The notes under the pieces are model-generated. The model did no database searches and was not told the DNA's origin. It saw only the letters and a program-made list of their open reading frames with translations. DNA of 64,000 nucleotides from Congeria kusceri (Eukaryota > Mollusca > Bivalvia > Myida > Dreissenidae), in contig CM051024.1 of NCBI GenBank assembly GCA_027627225.1, positions 47,713,547-47,777,546 of the forward strand, given 5' to 3'. A program made the translations under genes and the position numbers. This document shows positions 1 to 9,649 of the stretch, one piece after another (within the stretch, counting starts at the first letter, position 1; the number at the start of each line of letters is the position of its first letter).

Positions 1-186
1 TTGCTGCTAGAAAATATATTGGAGAATTGTGGTAGTGCATAGAAAAGTTGAGGTTATCGATTTGTAGGCCTGCGTTCGAATCCAGCTGAAACCGTGTATC
101 CCCAACGCAATTTTTGGCTATATATATTTTTTTTTTCTTGACGATTCCATCAATATATTATTGCTGCTAGAAATGATATTGGAGAA
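1..186 (+). mobile_element. Possible tRNA-derived SINE-like insertion flanked by direct repeats
   Basis: Positions 1-26 and 161-186 are 26-bp direct repeats starting TTGCTGCTAG and ending ATATTGGAGAA; they match at 24 of 26 positions. Between them (27-160) lies a 134-bp segment with a pol III B-box-like motif (GTTCGAATCC, 74-83), a weak A-box-like stretch (TGGTAGTGCA, about 30-39), a T-rich run (about 123-136) and an AT-rich end. This layout is what a short retroposed tRNA-related element between target-site duplications would give. Against it: the A box is poor, the spacing between boxes (about 44 bp) is on the long side, and the left repeat touches the window edge, so its true length is unknown. 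The repeats could instead be part of a longer interspersed family. No name can be assigned. Confidence 0.35.
74..83 (+). promoter_or_regulatory. Pol III B-box-like motif
   Basis: GTTCGAATCC matches the internal B-box consensus (GWTCRANNC) of tRNA genes and tRNA-derived SINEs. The surrounding bases do not fold into a full tRNA cloverleaf that I can see, so this is read as a SINE remnant promoter rather than a tRNA gene. Confidence 0.4.
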
Positions 187-1689
187 AAATGGACATATGT
201 CTTGTTGTAATGTGTGTTTATATGTATCGGAAATGCCGTAGAAATGCCCCTTTAAGTGTAAAGTGTAAAGGAAATCCAGTTTCTTGGAAACAACCGTGGT
301 CGGACACCATGGGATTGTTGTGTAAAAAGCAGGCAAATTAAGACAGTTTTGTATGGAAATCTAACAACATTTGGACGTCTTCTACGACATATTTGTCCAC
401 TGGGAATCTATGTTTTATGTGTTGGTATTATTGATACTACTGATGGTATTTGTATAAACCGTGCAAAGCGCAACCTTTCTTGTGACAGGTTATCACTTTA
501 AACTGTTAAATGGGGTTAAACACAGGGCTATATTGTCATTTTTAGCTGCGGTGAGATATCTTAATAGTAATCTGGTATTTTTCTTTACGACACACAAAAA
601 CGTTTCTTTAAAACACCCTGTTAGTGTGTCGTTTACTTTAACGCACATTACATTGTCGCACACTGCGTTTACACGTGGATTATTTTAGGACATACCTTAA
701 GTTGAACTTTGCTAATGCTAAATCTAAAATGTGTTTGTACCCGAAATGGTAAATTAAAAACAACTATTTGCACTAGAATAAAACAAGTCTATATAAAATG
801 AACTAATGATGGAACGCCACACATTTCAGCATGTGTGTAGTTTGAATTTAAACAAAGTGTAACTCCGGCTGCATCAGCAGGCTAGAACTCTTATTGGCAG
901 CACGAAGTCCTTTATTTATGGCAAGTGACCAATTGCCAAAAACTGAACAGAACTTCACAAAAACGCATAACACACGCAAAACGCACATGAATAAGACTAG
1001 GGTCACCGCCTTGGAACGGTCAATGCAAAGCATTGGGGTTTTAAACCGAGTTTGAATAATTGGCTCAGATGTATTAATAATACATTAAAGTGTAAATTAA
1101 GATTAACCTTAGAGCATCGCGATTCAAATTTAACAGCAATAAAGAGAATACTTATTCAATTTAATTACCATTTAAATACTAAAAGGTTGGATGCAAACCA
1201 GAGTTGCCGAATTGCAACTTTCTGAGGGACGATCAAATGAAAGAAAAATTAACACCAAAGTTCAAATTATAGATTTTTATTGATATGGACTTAGATAGTT
1301 TGCGACTTAGCTACATCATGTAAACGGTGTACGGGTATTGGTGTTGCATGCCATTGGTGTTGCATTGTGTTGCCAAAGGTAATCTGTCGAATATTCTGTC
1401 GCGTATTTTTAAATTCGCTTCGAAAATGTTTTTTTATTAAAAAGCAAAATGTCTCTGTGGATTTATTCTGGTAGTATGGATGTCGAACTTTCGGATATAA
1501 GTTATACAAGAATTTACCATTGACGGAGTTTGGAGTGCTGTCTTTCTAAATTGGACTGAGCCAGGCGACATCGTGCTTCATAGATGTAAATATACGGGAC
1601 AGCGATCCGTTTGCACCGATTTATGTATATTTAACAACACACATTAACTTTTGGTAGTATGGATATGCTAAAGTCATTATGTACATATA
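187..1689. other. AT-rich stretch without a recognisable gene
   Basis: Only short open frames occur (all under about 75 codons), on both strands, with no recognisable domain, no start context and no splice-linked series that I can support. Small details: a tandem AAGTGTA-like run near 251-270, and two copies of ATTGGTGTTGCAT at 1337-1349 and 1353-1365. It may be intergenic or intronic DNA of an animal genome. Confidence 0.6.
1337..1365 (+). repeat. Short direct duplication of a 13-mer
   Basis: ATTGGTGTTGCAT occurs at 1337-1349 and again at 1353-1365, separated by three bases, followed by a partial third TTGTGTTGC. It looks like a local slippage or micro-duplication with no evident function. 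Confidence 0.6.
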
Positions 1690-1691
1690 TA

Positions 1692-1718
1692 CGAGGGTTG
1701 TTCGGGAAGTTCGCGGAA
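1692..1718 (+). repeat. Left terminal inverted repeat of the mariner-type element
   Basis: A 27-bp end starting CGAGGGTTGTTCGGGAAG. Its reverse complement matches 2937-2963 at 26 of 27 positions; the one mismatch is at the 15th base (G here, A in the right end read inward). It directly follows the TA at 1690-1691. This is the end distal to the transposase start. Confidence 0.9.
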
Positions 1719-1898
1719 AATGTCATTTATTTCGTTTGAATAGGAATACTGAAACAAAGCATAAACCGTTAGAAACCTCAATCTTATTTACGGAATATAT
1801 TAGACGTATATCAAAAGTATATATAAACAAACATAACGTCATTGCAACTTAAAACATATCAATGATCGTTGTCCGGCCCACGGTCGACGTTTACAACG

Positions 1899-2456
1899 TC
1901 ATGTGTTGTCGAACTTTAATGAAACACGCATCTTCTCGGCAAAATCGCCATTGATCGCTACACACTTTCCGGTTTCTGTACAGCCACTTGTCGTATGTTT
2001 CTACATACCACGCAGTATTGGAAGTAGATGTTCCAGCAAGTCGAAACCTAGCAAGGATATGTCCAGGAGTGTGGAGTGTGCCCTGTGTGCCGGTGAATTG
2101 TCCTGGTGAAGGATGAATCAGTCGTGGTCTACTGTATGTCAGGTCGCTTCTTACGAAGAGCGCGAATCAAATCCCGCCTAAGAACCTGTAACGGAAATAA
2201 AAAATATTTTAGCTTTCAGATCACATTATTAAAAAATAAATTATTGTATCAACATGAACAATTATTATGCGACATTATTATAAGCTTTAAGCTTTTTTAT
2301 CAACTTACCTGTGAGTAATAAGCTGCATGGACTGTCCTCCGACTTTCCTGAACTCTGTGCTGTAGAATCATCCCGTGCCAATCCATCATCTTCTATAGGC
2401 TTTCAACCATTTCCAACACGCGCATGCCATTTATGCTCGAAAGTTTTTTCCGCATG
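1899..2456 (-). pseudogene. Mariner-type transposase remnant, internally deleted
   Basis: Minus-strand fragments follow mariner transposase order. (1) 2456-2406 reads HAEKTFEHKWHARVGNG, then a TGA (2405-2403), then KPIEDD to 2385; this resembles the N-terminal DNA-binding domain's W-H-x-R-F...(S/P)-I-E-D-D run. (2) After a frame change, 2386-2309 starts MDWHGMILQHR and ends HAAYYSQ, matching the region mariner proteins show after the first catalytic block. (3) 2185-2132 continues VLRR then DLIRALRKKRPDIQ, ending at a TAG (2129-2131). (4) In another frame a TGA stands where Trp is usual, then 2114-2004 starts ILHQDNSPAHRAHS, the second catalytic Asp block, ending at a TAG (2001-2003). (5) The same frame resumes to a TGA at 1899-1901 with KCVAINGDFAEKM, a typical C-terminal tail. 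Missing are the first catalytic Asp block (GDExW) and the SPDLAP-type third block. Mariner proteins are normally near 345 residues; well under half survives. It is dead as an enzyme. Confidence 0.8.
2186..2308 (-). other. Intron-like segment inside the transposase remnant
   Basis: Read on the minus strand, this 123-bp AT-rich segment starts GTAAGT right after the CAG ending the AAYYSQ codons and ends TTTCCGTTACAG right before the GTT that opens VLRRDLIRALRKKRPD. Taking it out joins two transposase blocks that are contiguous in mariner proteins, in frame and without gaining or losing a residue. The donor matches the CAG|GTAAGT consensus exactly and the acceptor has a T-rich lead. Most mariner genes are intron-less, so this is either a gained intron or an inserted sequence that is spliceable. 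Splicing itself cannot be shown from DNA. Confidence 0.6.
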
Positions 2457-2936
2457 TTAGAACAATGTTAAATTTTTTATCCACTGCAAATTTTCTAACG
2501 GCGATTTTTTGAGTCCAACACAAAACTTCACTTTACTGCGTAAATCGACATCGCCCGTCTACGTCATGTCGTTTAATGTTTCCAAACAACAGCGTCCACA
2601 CAACTTGTTCTAACTTTCTGCCGGCTGCTGTTACGGAAAACAAATTTCAGAGAAATGACGTCAGAACGTTGCAATTTTATCACACGTTTTCGCGCGAATT
2701 TAACGTTAAGGACTTAATGCAAATAGCGTTATTAAAGGCAGGTATTTATGTAGAAATAAAATTAAAAAAATGACGCGGGGCGGATACGTAAGGGTGTGTT
2801 ACTATGGATACGAATAATGCTTTGGTGAAAATAAATCTAGTTAATCGATTGTAAGCGATGTGTTGGGCATAGATAAAGGTGCATTATGTTTAGACATCAA
2901 TTGAATGTACACACTTTTTTAGAATTTACTGGACTA

Positions 2937-2963
2937 TTCCGCGAACTTTCCGAACAACCCTCG
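2937..2963 (-). repeat. Right terminal inverted repeat of the mariner-type element
   Basis: Read on the minus strand this begins CGAGGGTTGTTCGGAAAG and pairs with the left end over 27 bp with one mismatch. It directly precedes the TA at 2964-2965. It lies upstream of the decayed transposase and would be its 5' end. Confidence 0.9.
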
Positions 2964-2965
2964 TA

Positions 2966-3559
2966 CAATGTCAACATTTGCGAAACTACAAAAATATAAC
3001 AATCTATTATTTGTATGTTGGAAAAAATATAACTTAAGTTGTATCTTCGTGAAAATTAAAGGTCTACTGTTCTACTCAATGATTTATTATGATTTTCTGT
3101 TCATGACTCGATTACAAATGTGCCATTCACATATGGTTTCTTTTGTACTGGATGTTATAACTTTGGAAAGTTAAATAACTCAATAGCGTATAAATAAATC
3201 AATTTCTTGTATATTGGCAACAACATATAGTTTCATTCCTTAATACAAATACATTAATATACTTGAAATAAGTTATCCTCAATATAAACGTGTGTACCGT
3301 TACTTATGTATGGCCAAAGCGTATGTTTACATTTTGCATGTAACTCTGACATATTACTATGCATGTTGATGTACCTGCTTTAATCTTTTGTTGTTAAGGT
3401 TTGAGCAAAACTCTATTTAATTTGTGTTTCCTTGCATAAAGTTTGGCATACTGAGGCACTTGATTCAGTACTGCATCTGCTGTGATGTTTATAGTGCCGT
3501 AACAGTTCTGCAAGACCGCCGGGAAGGAGAAAGCATCTATGTCGTGTTTTATTTCCTGT
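2966..3559. other. AT-rich flank between the transposon and the satellite, no gene seen
   Basis: Only short frames and scattered T/A runs occur. The last 80 bases before the satellite become slightly more GC-rich (CCGCCGGGAAGG around 3518-3529) but resemble neither the satellite unit nor any family I recognise. Confidence 0.6.
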
Positions 3560-3575
3560 AAATGCGCTGCATTTA

Positions 3576-4175
3576 GGTACGGGCGACTAGACGTTTTACA
3601 TCCGCTTCATTAGGTAAGCGCGACTAGATGTTTTACATCCGCTGTATTCAGGTAAGCGCGACTAGACGTTTTACATCCGCTTCATTAGGTAAGCGCGACT
3701 AGACGTTTTACATCCGCTTCATTAGGTAAGCGCGACTAAACGTTTCACATCCGCTGTATTCAGGTAAGCGCGACTAGACGTTTTACATCCGCTGCATTTA
3801 GGTAAGCGTGACTAGATGTTTTACATCCGCTGCATTTAGGTAAGCGCGACTAGATGTTTTACATCCGCTTCATTAGGTAAGCGCGACTAGACGTTTCACA
3901 TCCGCTGTATTCAGGTAAGCGCGACTAGACGTTTTACATGCGCTTCATTAGGTAAGCGCGACTAAACGTTTCACATCCGCTGTATTCAGGTAAGCGCGAC
4001 TAGACGTTTTACATCCGCTTCATTAGGTAAGCGCGACTAAACGTTTCACATCCGCTGTATTCAGGTAAGCGCGACTAGACGTTTTACATCCGCTTCATTA
4101 GGTAAGCGCGACTAAACGTTTCACATCCGCTGTATTCAGGTAAGCGCGACTAGACGTTTTACATCCGCTTCATTA
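3576..4175 (+). repeat. Left-edge satellite subfamily with 75-bp dimers
   Basis: Here many units are 37 bp and end CTTCATTA, a form not met deeper in the array. They often alternate with a 38-bp unit carrying TAAACGTTTCACATCC and ending GTATTCA, giving a 75-bp dimer repeated several times (clearest from about 3960 to 4175). The very first full unit (3576-3612) is the most diverged, opening GGTACGGGCGAC. Edge-specific, more diverged units are usual at satellite borders, where exchange with the interior is rare. Confidence 0.85.
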
Positions 4176-4783
4176 GGTAAGCGAGACTAGACGTTTTACA
4201 TCCGCTGCATTTAGGTAAGCGCGACTACACGTTTTACATCCGCTGCATTTAGGTAAGCGCGACTAGATGTTTTACATCCGCTGTATTCAGGTAAGCGCGA
4301 CTAGATGTTTTACATCCGCTGCATTCAGGTAAGCGCGACTAGACGTTTTACATCCGCTGCATTTATGTAAGCGCGACTAGACGTTTTACATCCGCTGTAT
4401 TCAGGTAAGCGCGACTATATGTTTTACATCCGCTGCATTTAGGTAAGCGCGACTAGACGTTTTACATCCGCTGTATTCAGGTAAGCGCGACTAGATGTTT
4501 TACATCCGCTGCATTCAGGTAAGCGCGACTAGACGTTTTACATCCGCTGCATTTATGTAAGCGCGACTAGACGTTTTACATCCGCTGTATTCAGGTAAGC
4601 GCGACTATATGTTTTACATCCGCTGCATTTAGGTAAGCGCGACTAGACGTTTTACATCCGCTGAATTTAGGTAAGCGCGACTAGATGTTTTACATGCGCT
4701 GTATTTAGGTAAGCGCGACTAGATGTTTTACATGCGCTGTATTTAGGAAAGCGCGACTAGATGTTTTACATCCGCTGCACTTA

Positions 4784-5083
4784 GGTAAGCGCGACTAGAC
4801 GTTTCACATCCGCTGTATTCAGGTAAGCGCGACTAGACGTTTTACATGCGCTTCATTAGGTAAGCGCGACTAAACGTTTCACATCCGCTGTATTCAGGTA
4901 AGCGCGACTAGACGTTTTACATCCGCTTCATTAGGTAAGCGCGACTAAACGTTTCACATCCGCTGTATTCAGGTAAGCGCGACTAGACGTTTTACATCCG
5001 CTTCATTAGGTAAGCGCGACTAAACGTTTCACATCCGCTGTATTCAGGTAAGCGCGACTAGACGTTTTACATCCGCTTCATTA
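4784..5083 (+). repeat. Second block of the 75-bp dimer subfamily
   Basis: The same alternation of CTTCATTA (37 bp) units with GTTTCACATCC units returns here. It is a copy of the block 908 bp to the left: CATGCGCTTCATTA near 3938 recurs near 4846, and the rare GACTACACG unit at 4223 recurs at 5131. Further right the offset drops to 756 (CTGAATTTAG at 4661 and 5417), a loss of four units from the right-hand copy. Confidence 0.85.
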
Positions 5084-6629
5084 GGTAAGCGCGACTAGAC
5101 GTTTTACATCCGCTGCATTTAGGTAAGCGCGACTACACGTTTTACATCCGCTGCATTTAGGTAAGCGCGACTAGATGTTTTACATCCGCTGCATTCAGGT
5201 AAGCGCGACTAGACGTTTTACATCCGCTGTATTCAGGTAAGCGCGACTAGATGTTTTACATCCGCTGCATTCAGGTAAGCGCGACTAGACGTTTTACATC
5301 CGCTGCATTTATGTAAGCGCGACTAGACGTTTTACATCCGCTGTATTCAGGTAAGCGCGACTATATGTTTTACATCCGCTGCATTTAGGTAAGCGCGACT
5401 AGACGTTTTACATCCGCTGAATTTAGGTAAGCGCGACTAGATGTTTTACATGCGCTGTATTTAGGTAAGCGCGACTAGATGTTTTACATGCGCTGTATTT
5501 AGGAAAGCGCGACTAGATGTTTTACATCCGCTGCATTTAGGTAAGCGCGACTAGACGTTTTACATCCGCTGCATTTAGGTAAGCGCGACTAGATGTTTTA
5601 CATCCGCTGTATTCAGGTAAGCGAGACTAGACGTTTTACATCCGCTGCATTTAGGTAAGCGCGACTAGACGTTTTACATCCGCTGTATTCAGGTAAGCGC
5701 GACTAGATGTTTTACATCCGCTGCATTTAGGTAAGCGCGACTAGACGTTTTACATCCGCTGCATTTAGGTAAGCGCGACTAGACGTTTTACATCCGCTGC
5801 ATTTAGGTAAGCGCGACTAGATGTTTTACATCCGCTGTATTTAGGTAAGCGCGACTAGATGTTTTACATCCGCTGCATTTAGGTAAGCGCGACTGGACGT
5901 TTTACATCCGCTGCATTTAGGTAAGCGCGACTAGACGATTTACATCCGCTGCATTCAGGTAAGCGCGACCAGACGTTTTACATCCGCTGTATTTAGGTAA
6001 GCGCGACCAGATGTTTTACATCCGCTGCATTTAGGTAAGCGCGACTAGATGTTTTACATCCGCTGTATTCAGGTAAGCGCGACTAGATTTTTTACATCCG
6101 CTGTATTTAGGTAAGCGCGACTAGATGTTTTACATCCGCTGCATTTAGGTAAGCGCGACTAGGCGTTTTACATCCGCTGCATTTAGGTAAGCGCGACCAG
6201 ACGTTTTACATCCGCTGTATTCAGGAAAGCGCGACTTGACGTTTTACATCCGCTGCATTTAGGTAAGCGCGACTAGATGTTTTACATGCGCTGTATTCAG
6301 GTAAGCGCGACCAGACGTTTTACATCCGCTGCATTTAGGTAAGCGCGACTAGACGTTTTACATCCGCTGTATTCAGGTAAGCGCGACTAGATGTTTTACA
6401 TCCGCTGCATTTAGGTTAGCGCGACTAGACGTTTTACATCCGCTGTATTTAGGTAAGCGCGACTAGACGTTTTACATCCGCTGTATTCAGGTAAGCGCGA
6501 CCAGACGTTTTACATGCGCTGTATTTAGGTAAGCGCGACTAGACGTTTTACATCCGCTGTATTTAGGTAAGCGCGACTAGATGTTTTACATCCGCTGTAT
6601 TTAGGTAAGCGCGACTAGACGTTTTACAT

Positions 6630-7925
6630 CCGCTGTATTCAGGTAAGCTCGACCAGACATTTTAAATGCGCTGTATTTAGGTAAGCGCGACTAGACGTTT
6701 TACATCCGCTGTATTTAGGTAAGCGCGACTAGATGTTTTACATCCGCTGCATTCAGGTAAGCGCGACTAGATGTTTTACATCCGCTGCATTAGGTAAGCG
6801 CGACTAGACGTTTTACATCCGCTGCATTTATGTAAGCGCGACTAGACGTTTTACATCCGCTGCATTCAGGTAAGCGCGACCAGACGTTTTACATCCGCTG
6901 TATTTAGGTAAGCGCGACCAGATGTTTTACATCCGCTGCATTTATATAAGCGCAACTAGATGTTTTACATCCGCTGTATTCAGGTAAGGGCGACTAGATG
7001 TTTTACATCCGCTGCATTTAGGTAAGCGCGACTAGGCGTTTTACATCCGCTGCATTTAGGTAAGCGCGACCAGACGTTTTACATCCGCTGTATTCAGGAA
7101 AGCGCGACTTGACGTTTTACATCCAATGCATTTAGGTAAGCGCGACTAGATGTTTTACATGTGCTGTATTTAGGTAAGCGCGACCACACGTTTTACATCC
7201 GCTGCATTTAGGTAAGCGCGACTAGACGTTTTACATCCGCTGTATTCAGGTAAGCGCGACTAGATGTTTTACATCCGATGTATTCAGGTAAGCTCGACCA
7301 GACATTTTAAATGCGCTGTATTTAGGTAAGCGCGACTAGACGTTTTACATCCGCTGTATTTAGGTAAGCGCGACTAGATGTTTTACATCCGCTGCATTCA
7401 GGTAAGCGCGACTAGATGTTTTACATCCGCTGCATTAGGTAAGCGCGACTAGACGTTTTACATCCGCTGCATTTATGTAAGCGCGACTAGACGTTTTACA
7501 TCCGCTGCATTCAGGTAAGCGCGACCAGACGTTTTACATCCGCTGTATTTAGGTAAGCGCGACCAGATGTTTTACATCCGCTGCATTTAGGTAAGCGCAA
7601 CTAGATGTTTTACATCCGCTGTATTCAGGTAAGGGCGACTAGATGTTTTACATCCGCTGCATTTAGGTAAGCGCGACTAGGCGTTTTACATCCGCTGCAT
7701 TTAGGTAAGCGCGACCAGACGTTTTACATCCGCTGTATTCAGGAAAGCGCGACTTGACGTTTTACATCAACTGCATTTAGGTAAGCGCGACTAGATGTTT
7801 TACATGCGCTGTATTTAGGTAAGCGCGACCAGACGTTTTACATCCGCTGCATTTAGGTAAGCGCGACTAGACGTTTTACATCCGCTGTATTCAGGTAAGC
7901 GCGACTAGATGTTTTACATCCGCTG
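6630..7925 (+). repeat. 645-bp tandem segmental duplication within the satellite
   Basis: About 6630-7275 and 7275-7925 share the same order of rare variants at an offset of 645 bp (17 units less one base): the CTCGACCAGACATTTTAAATG unit (GCTC at 6647 and 7292), a 37-bp GCATTAGG unit, an AGGGCGAC unit, and GGAAAGCGCGACTTGACG (7096 and 7741). Boundaries are approximate because neighbouring units are nearly the same. Confidence 0.8.
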
Positions 7926-9649
7926 CATTTAGGTTAGCGCGACTAGACGTTTTACATCCGCTGTATTTAGGTAAGCGCGACTAGACGTTTTACATCCGCT
8001 GTATTCAGGTAAGCGCGACCAGACGTTTTACATGCGCTGTATTTAGGTAAGCGCGACTAGACGTTTTACATCCGCTGTATTTAGGTAAGCGCGACTAGAC
8101 GTTTTACATCCGCTGTATTTAGGTAAGCGCGACTAGACGTTTTACATCCGCTGTATTCAGGTAAGCTCGACCAGACATTTTAAATGCGCTGTATTTAGGT
8201 AAGCGCGACTAGACGTTTTACATCCGCTGTATTTAGGTAAGCGCGACTAGATGTTTTACATCCGCTGCATTCAGGTAAGCGCGAATAGATGTTTTACATC
8301 CGCTGCATTAGGTAAGCGCGACTAGACGTTTTACATCCGCTGCATTTATGTAAGCGCGACTAGACGTTTTACATCCGCTGCATTTAGGTAAGCGCGACTA
8401 GATATTTTACATCCGCTGCATTCAGGTAAGCGCGACTAGACGTTTTACATCCGCTGTATTCAGGTAAGCGCGAATAGATGTTTTACATCCGCTGTATTCA
8501 GGTAAGCGCGACTAGACGTTTTACATCCGCTGCATTTAGGTAAGCGCGACTAGACGTTTTACATCCGCTGTATTCAGGTAAGCGCGACTAGATGTTTTAC
8601 ATCCTTTGCATTTATGTAAGCGCGACTAGACGTTTTACATCCGCTGTATTTAGGTAAGCGCGACTAGATGTTTTACATGCGCTGTATTTAGGTAAGCGCG
8701 ACTAGATGTTTTACATGCGCTGTATTTAGGTAAGCGCGACTAGATGTTTTACATGCGCTGTATTTAGGTAAGCGCGACTAGATGTTTTACATCCGCTGCA
8801 TTTAGGTAAGCGCGACTAGACGTTTTACATCCGCTGCATTTAGGTAAGCGCGACTAGATGTTTTACATCCGCTGTATTCAGGTAAGCGCGACTAGACGTT
8901 TACATCCGCTGCATTTAGGTAAGCGCGACTAGACGTTTTACATCCGCTGTATTCAGGTAAGCGCGACTAGATGTTTTACATCCGCTGCATTTAGGTAAGC
9001 GCGACTAGACCTTTTACATCCGCTGCATTTAGGTAAGCGCGACTAGACGTTTTACATCCGCTGCATTTAGGTAAGCGCGACTAGATGTTTTACATCCGCT
9101 GTATTTAGGTAAGCGCGACTAGATGTTTTACATCCGCTGCATTTAGGTAAGCGCGACTAGACGTTTTACATCCGCTGCATTTAGGTAAGCGCGACTAGAC
9201 GTTTTACATCCGCTGCATTCAGGTAAGCGCGACCAGACGTTTTACATCCGCTGTATTTAGGTAAGCGCGACCAGATGTTTTACATCCGCTGCATTTAGGT
9301 AAGCGCGACTAGACGTTTTACATCCGCTGTATTTAGGTAAGCGCGACTAGATGTTTTACATCCGCTGTATTTAGGTAAGCGCGACTAGACGTTTTACATC
9401 CGCTGTATTCAGGTAAGCTCGACCAGACATTTTACATGCGCTGTATTTAGGTAAGCGCGACTAGACGTTTTACATCCGCTGTATTTAGGTAAGCGCGACT
9501 AGACGTTTTACATCCGCTGTATTTAGGTAAGCGCGACTAGACGTTTTTCATCCGCTGTATTCAGGTAAGCGCGACCAGACGATTTACATGCGCTGTATTT
9601 AGGTAAGCGCGACTAGACGTTTTACATCCGCTGTATTTAGGTAAGCGCG

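Larger units (their letters stand above)
1690..2965 (-). mobile_element. Mariner-type DNA transposon, full-length ends, decayed interior
   Basis: The element runs from 1692 to 2963 (1272 bp) and is flanked by TA on both sides (1690-1691 and 2964-2965), the target duplication of the IS630/Tc1/mariner superfamily. Its ends are 27-bp inverted repeats beginning CGAGGGTTGTTCGG, differing at one position. The length is what mariner elements usually show (about 1.3 kb). The minus strand carries remnants of a mariner transposase in the correct order (see the pseudogene entry). The right terminal repeat is therefore the 5' end of the transposase strand, and about 480 bp of non-coding sequence lies between it and the first recognisable coding block. 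The element is not autonomous: the coding part has stops, frameshifts and two internal losses. Good ends with a ruined gene suggest it could have been mobilised in trans, or is simply a fossil. Confidence 0.85.

Noticed and set aside
27..110. Genuine tRNA gene around the B-box-like motif
   Set aside because: No acceptor stem or anticodon arm pairs convincingly, and the A box is weak; a SINE remnant explains it better.
118..1509. Several short open frames of 60-75 codons in the left flank
   Set aside because: They have no recognisable domain, no conserved motif and a length expected by chance in AT-rich DNA; nothing supports translation.
1469..1664. 13-bp direct repeat TGGTAGTATGGAT at 1469-1481 and 1652-1664 as a target duplication
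   Set aside because: The 170 bp between the copies shows no element ends, promoter boxes or tail, so chance or a minor duplication is as likely.
1903..2318. Two plus-strand open frames (1903-2109 and 2106-2318)
   Set aside because: They lie antisense to the mariner transposase remnant, show no domain and are best read as shadows of it.
2576..3174. Short plus-strand open frames at 2576-2773 and 2968-3174
   Set aside because: The first lies in the non-coding part of the mariner element and the second in AT-rich flank. Both are under 70 codons and resemble nothing I know.
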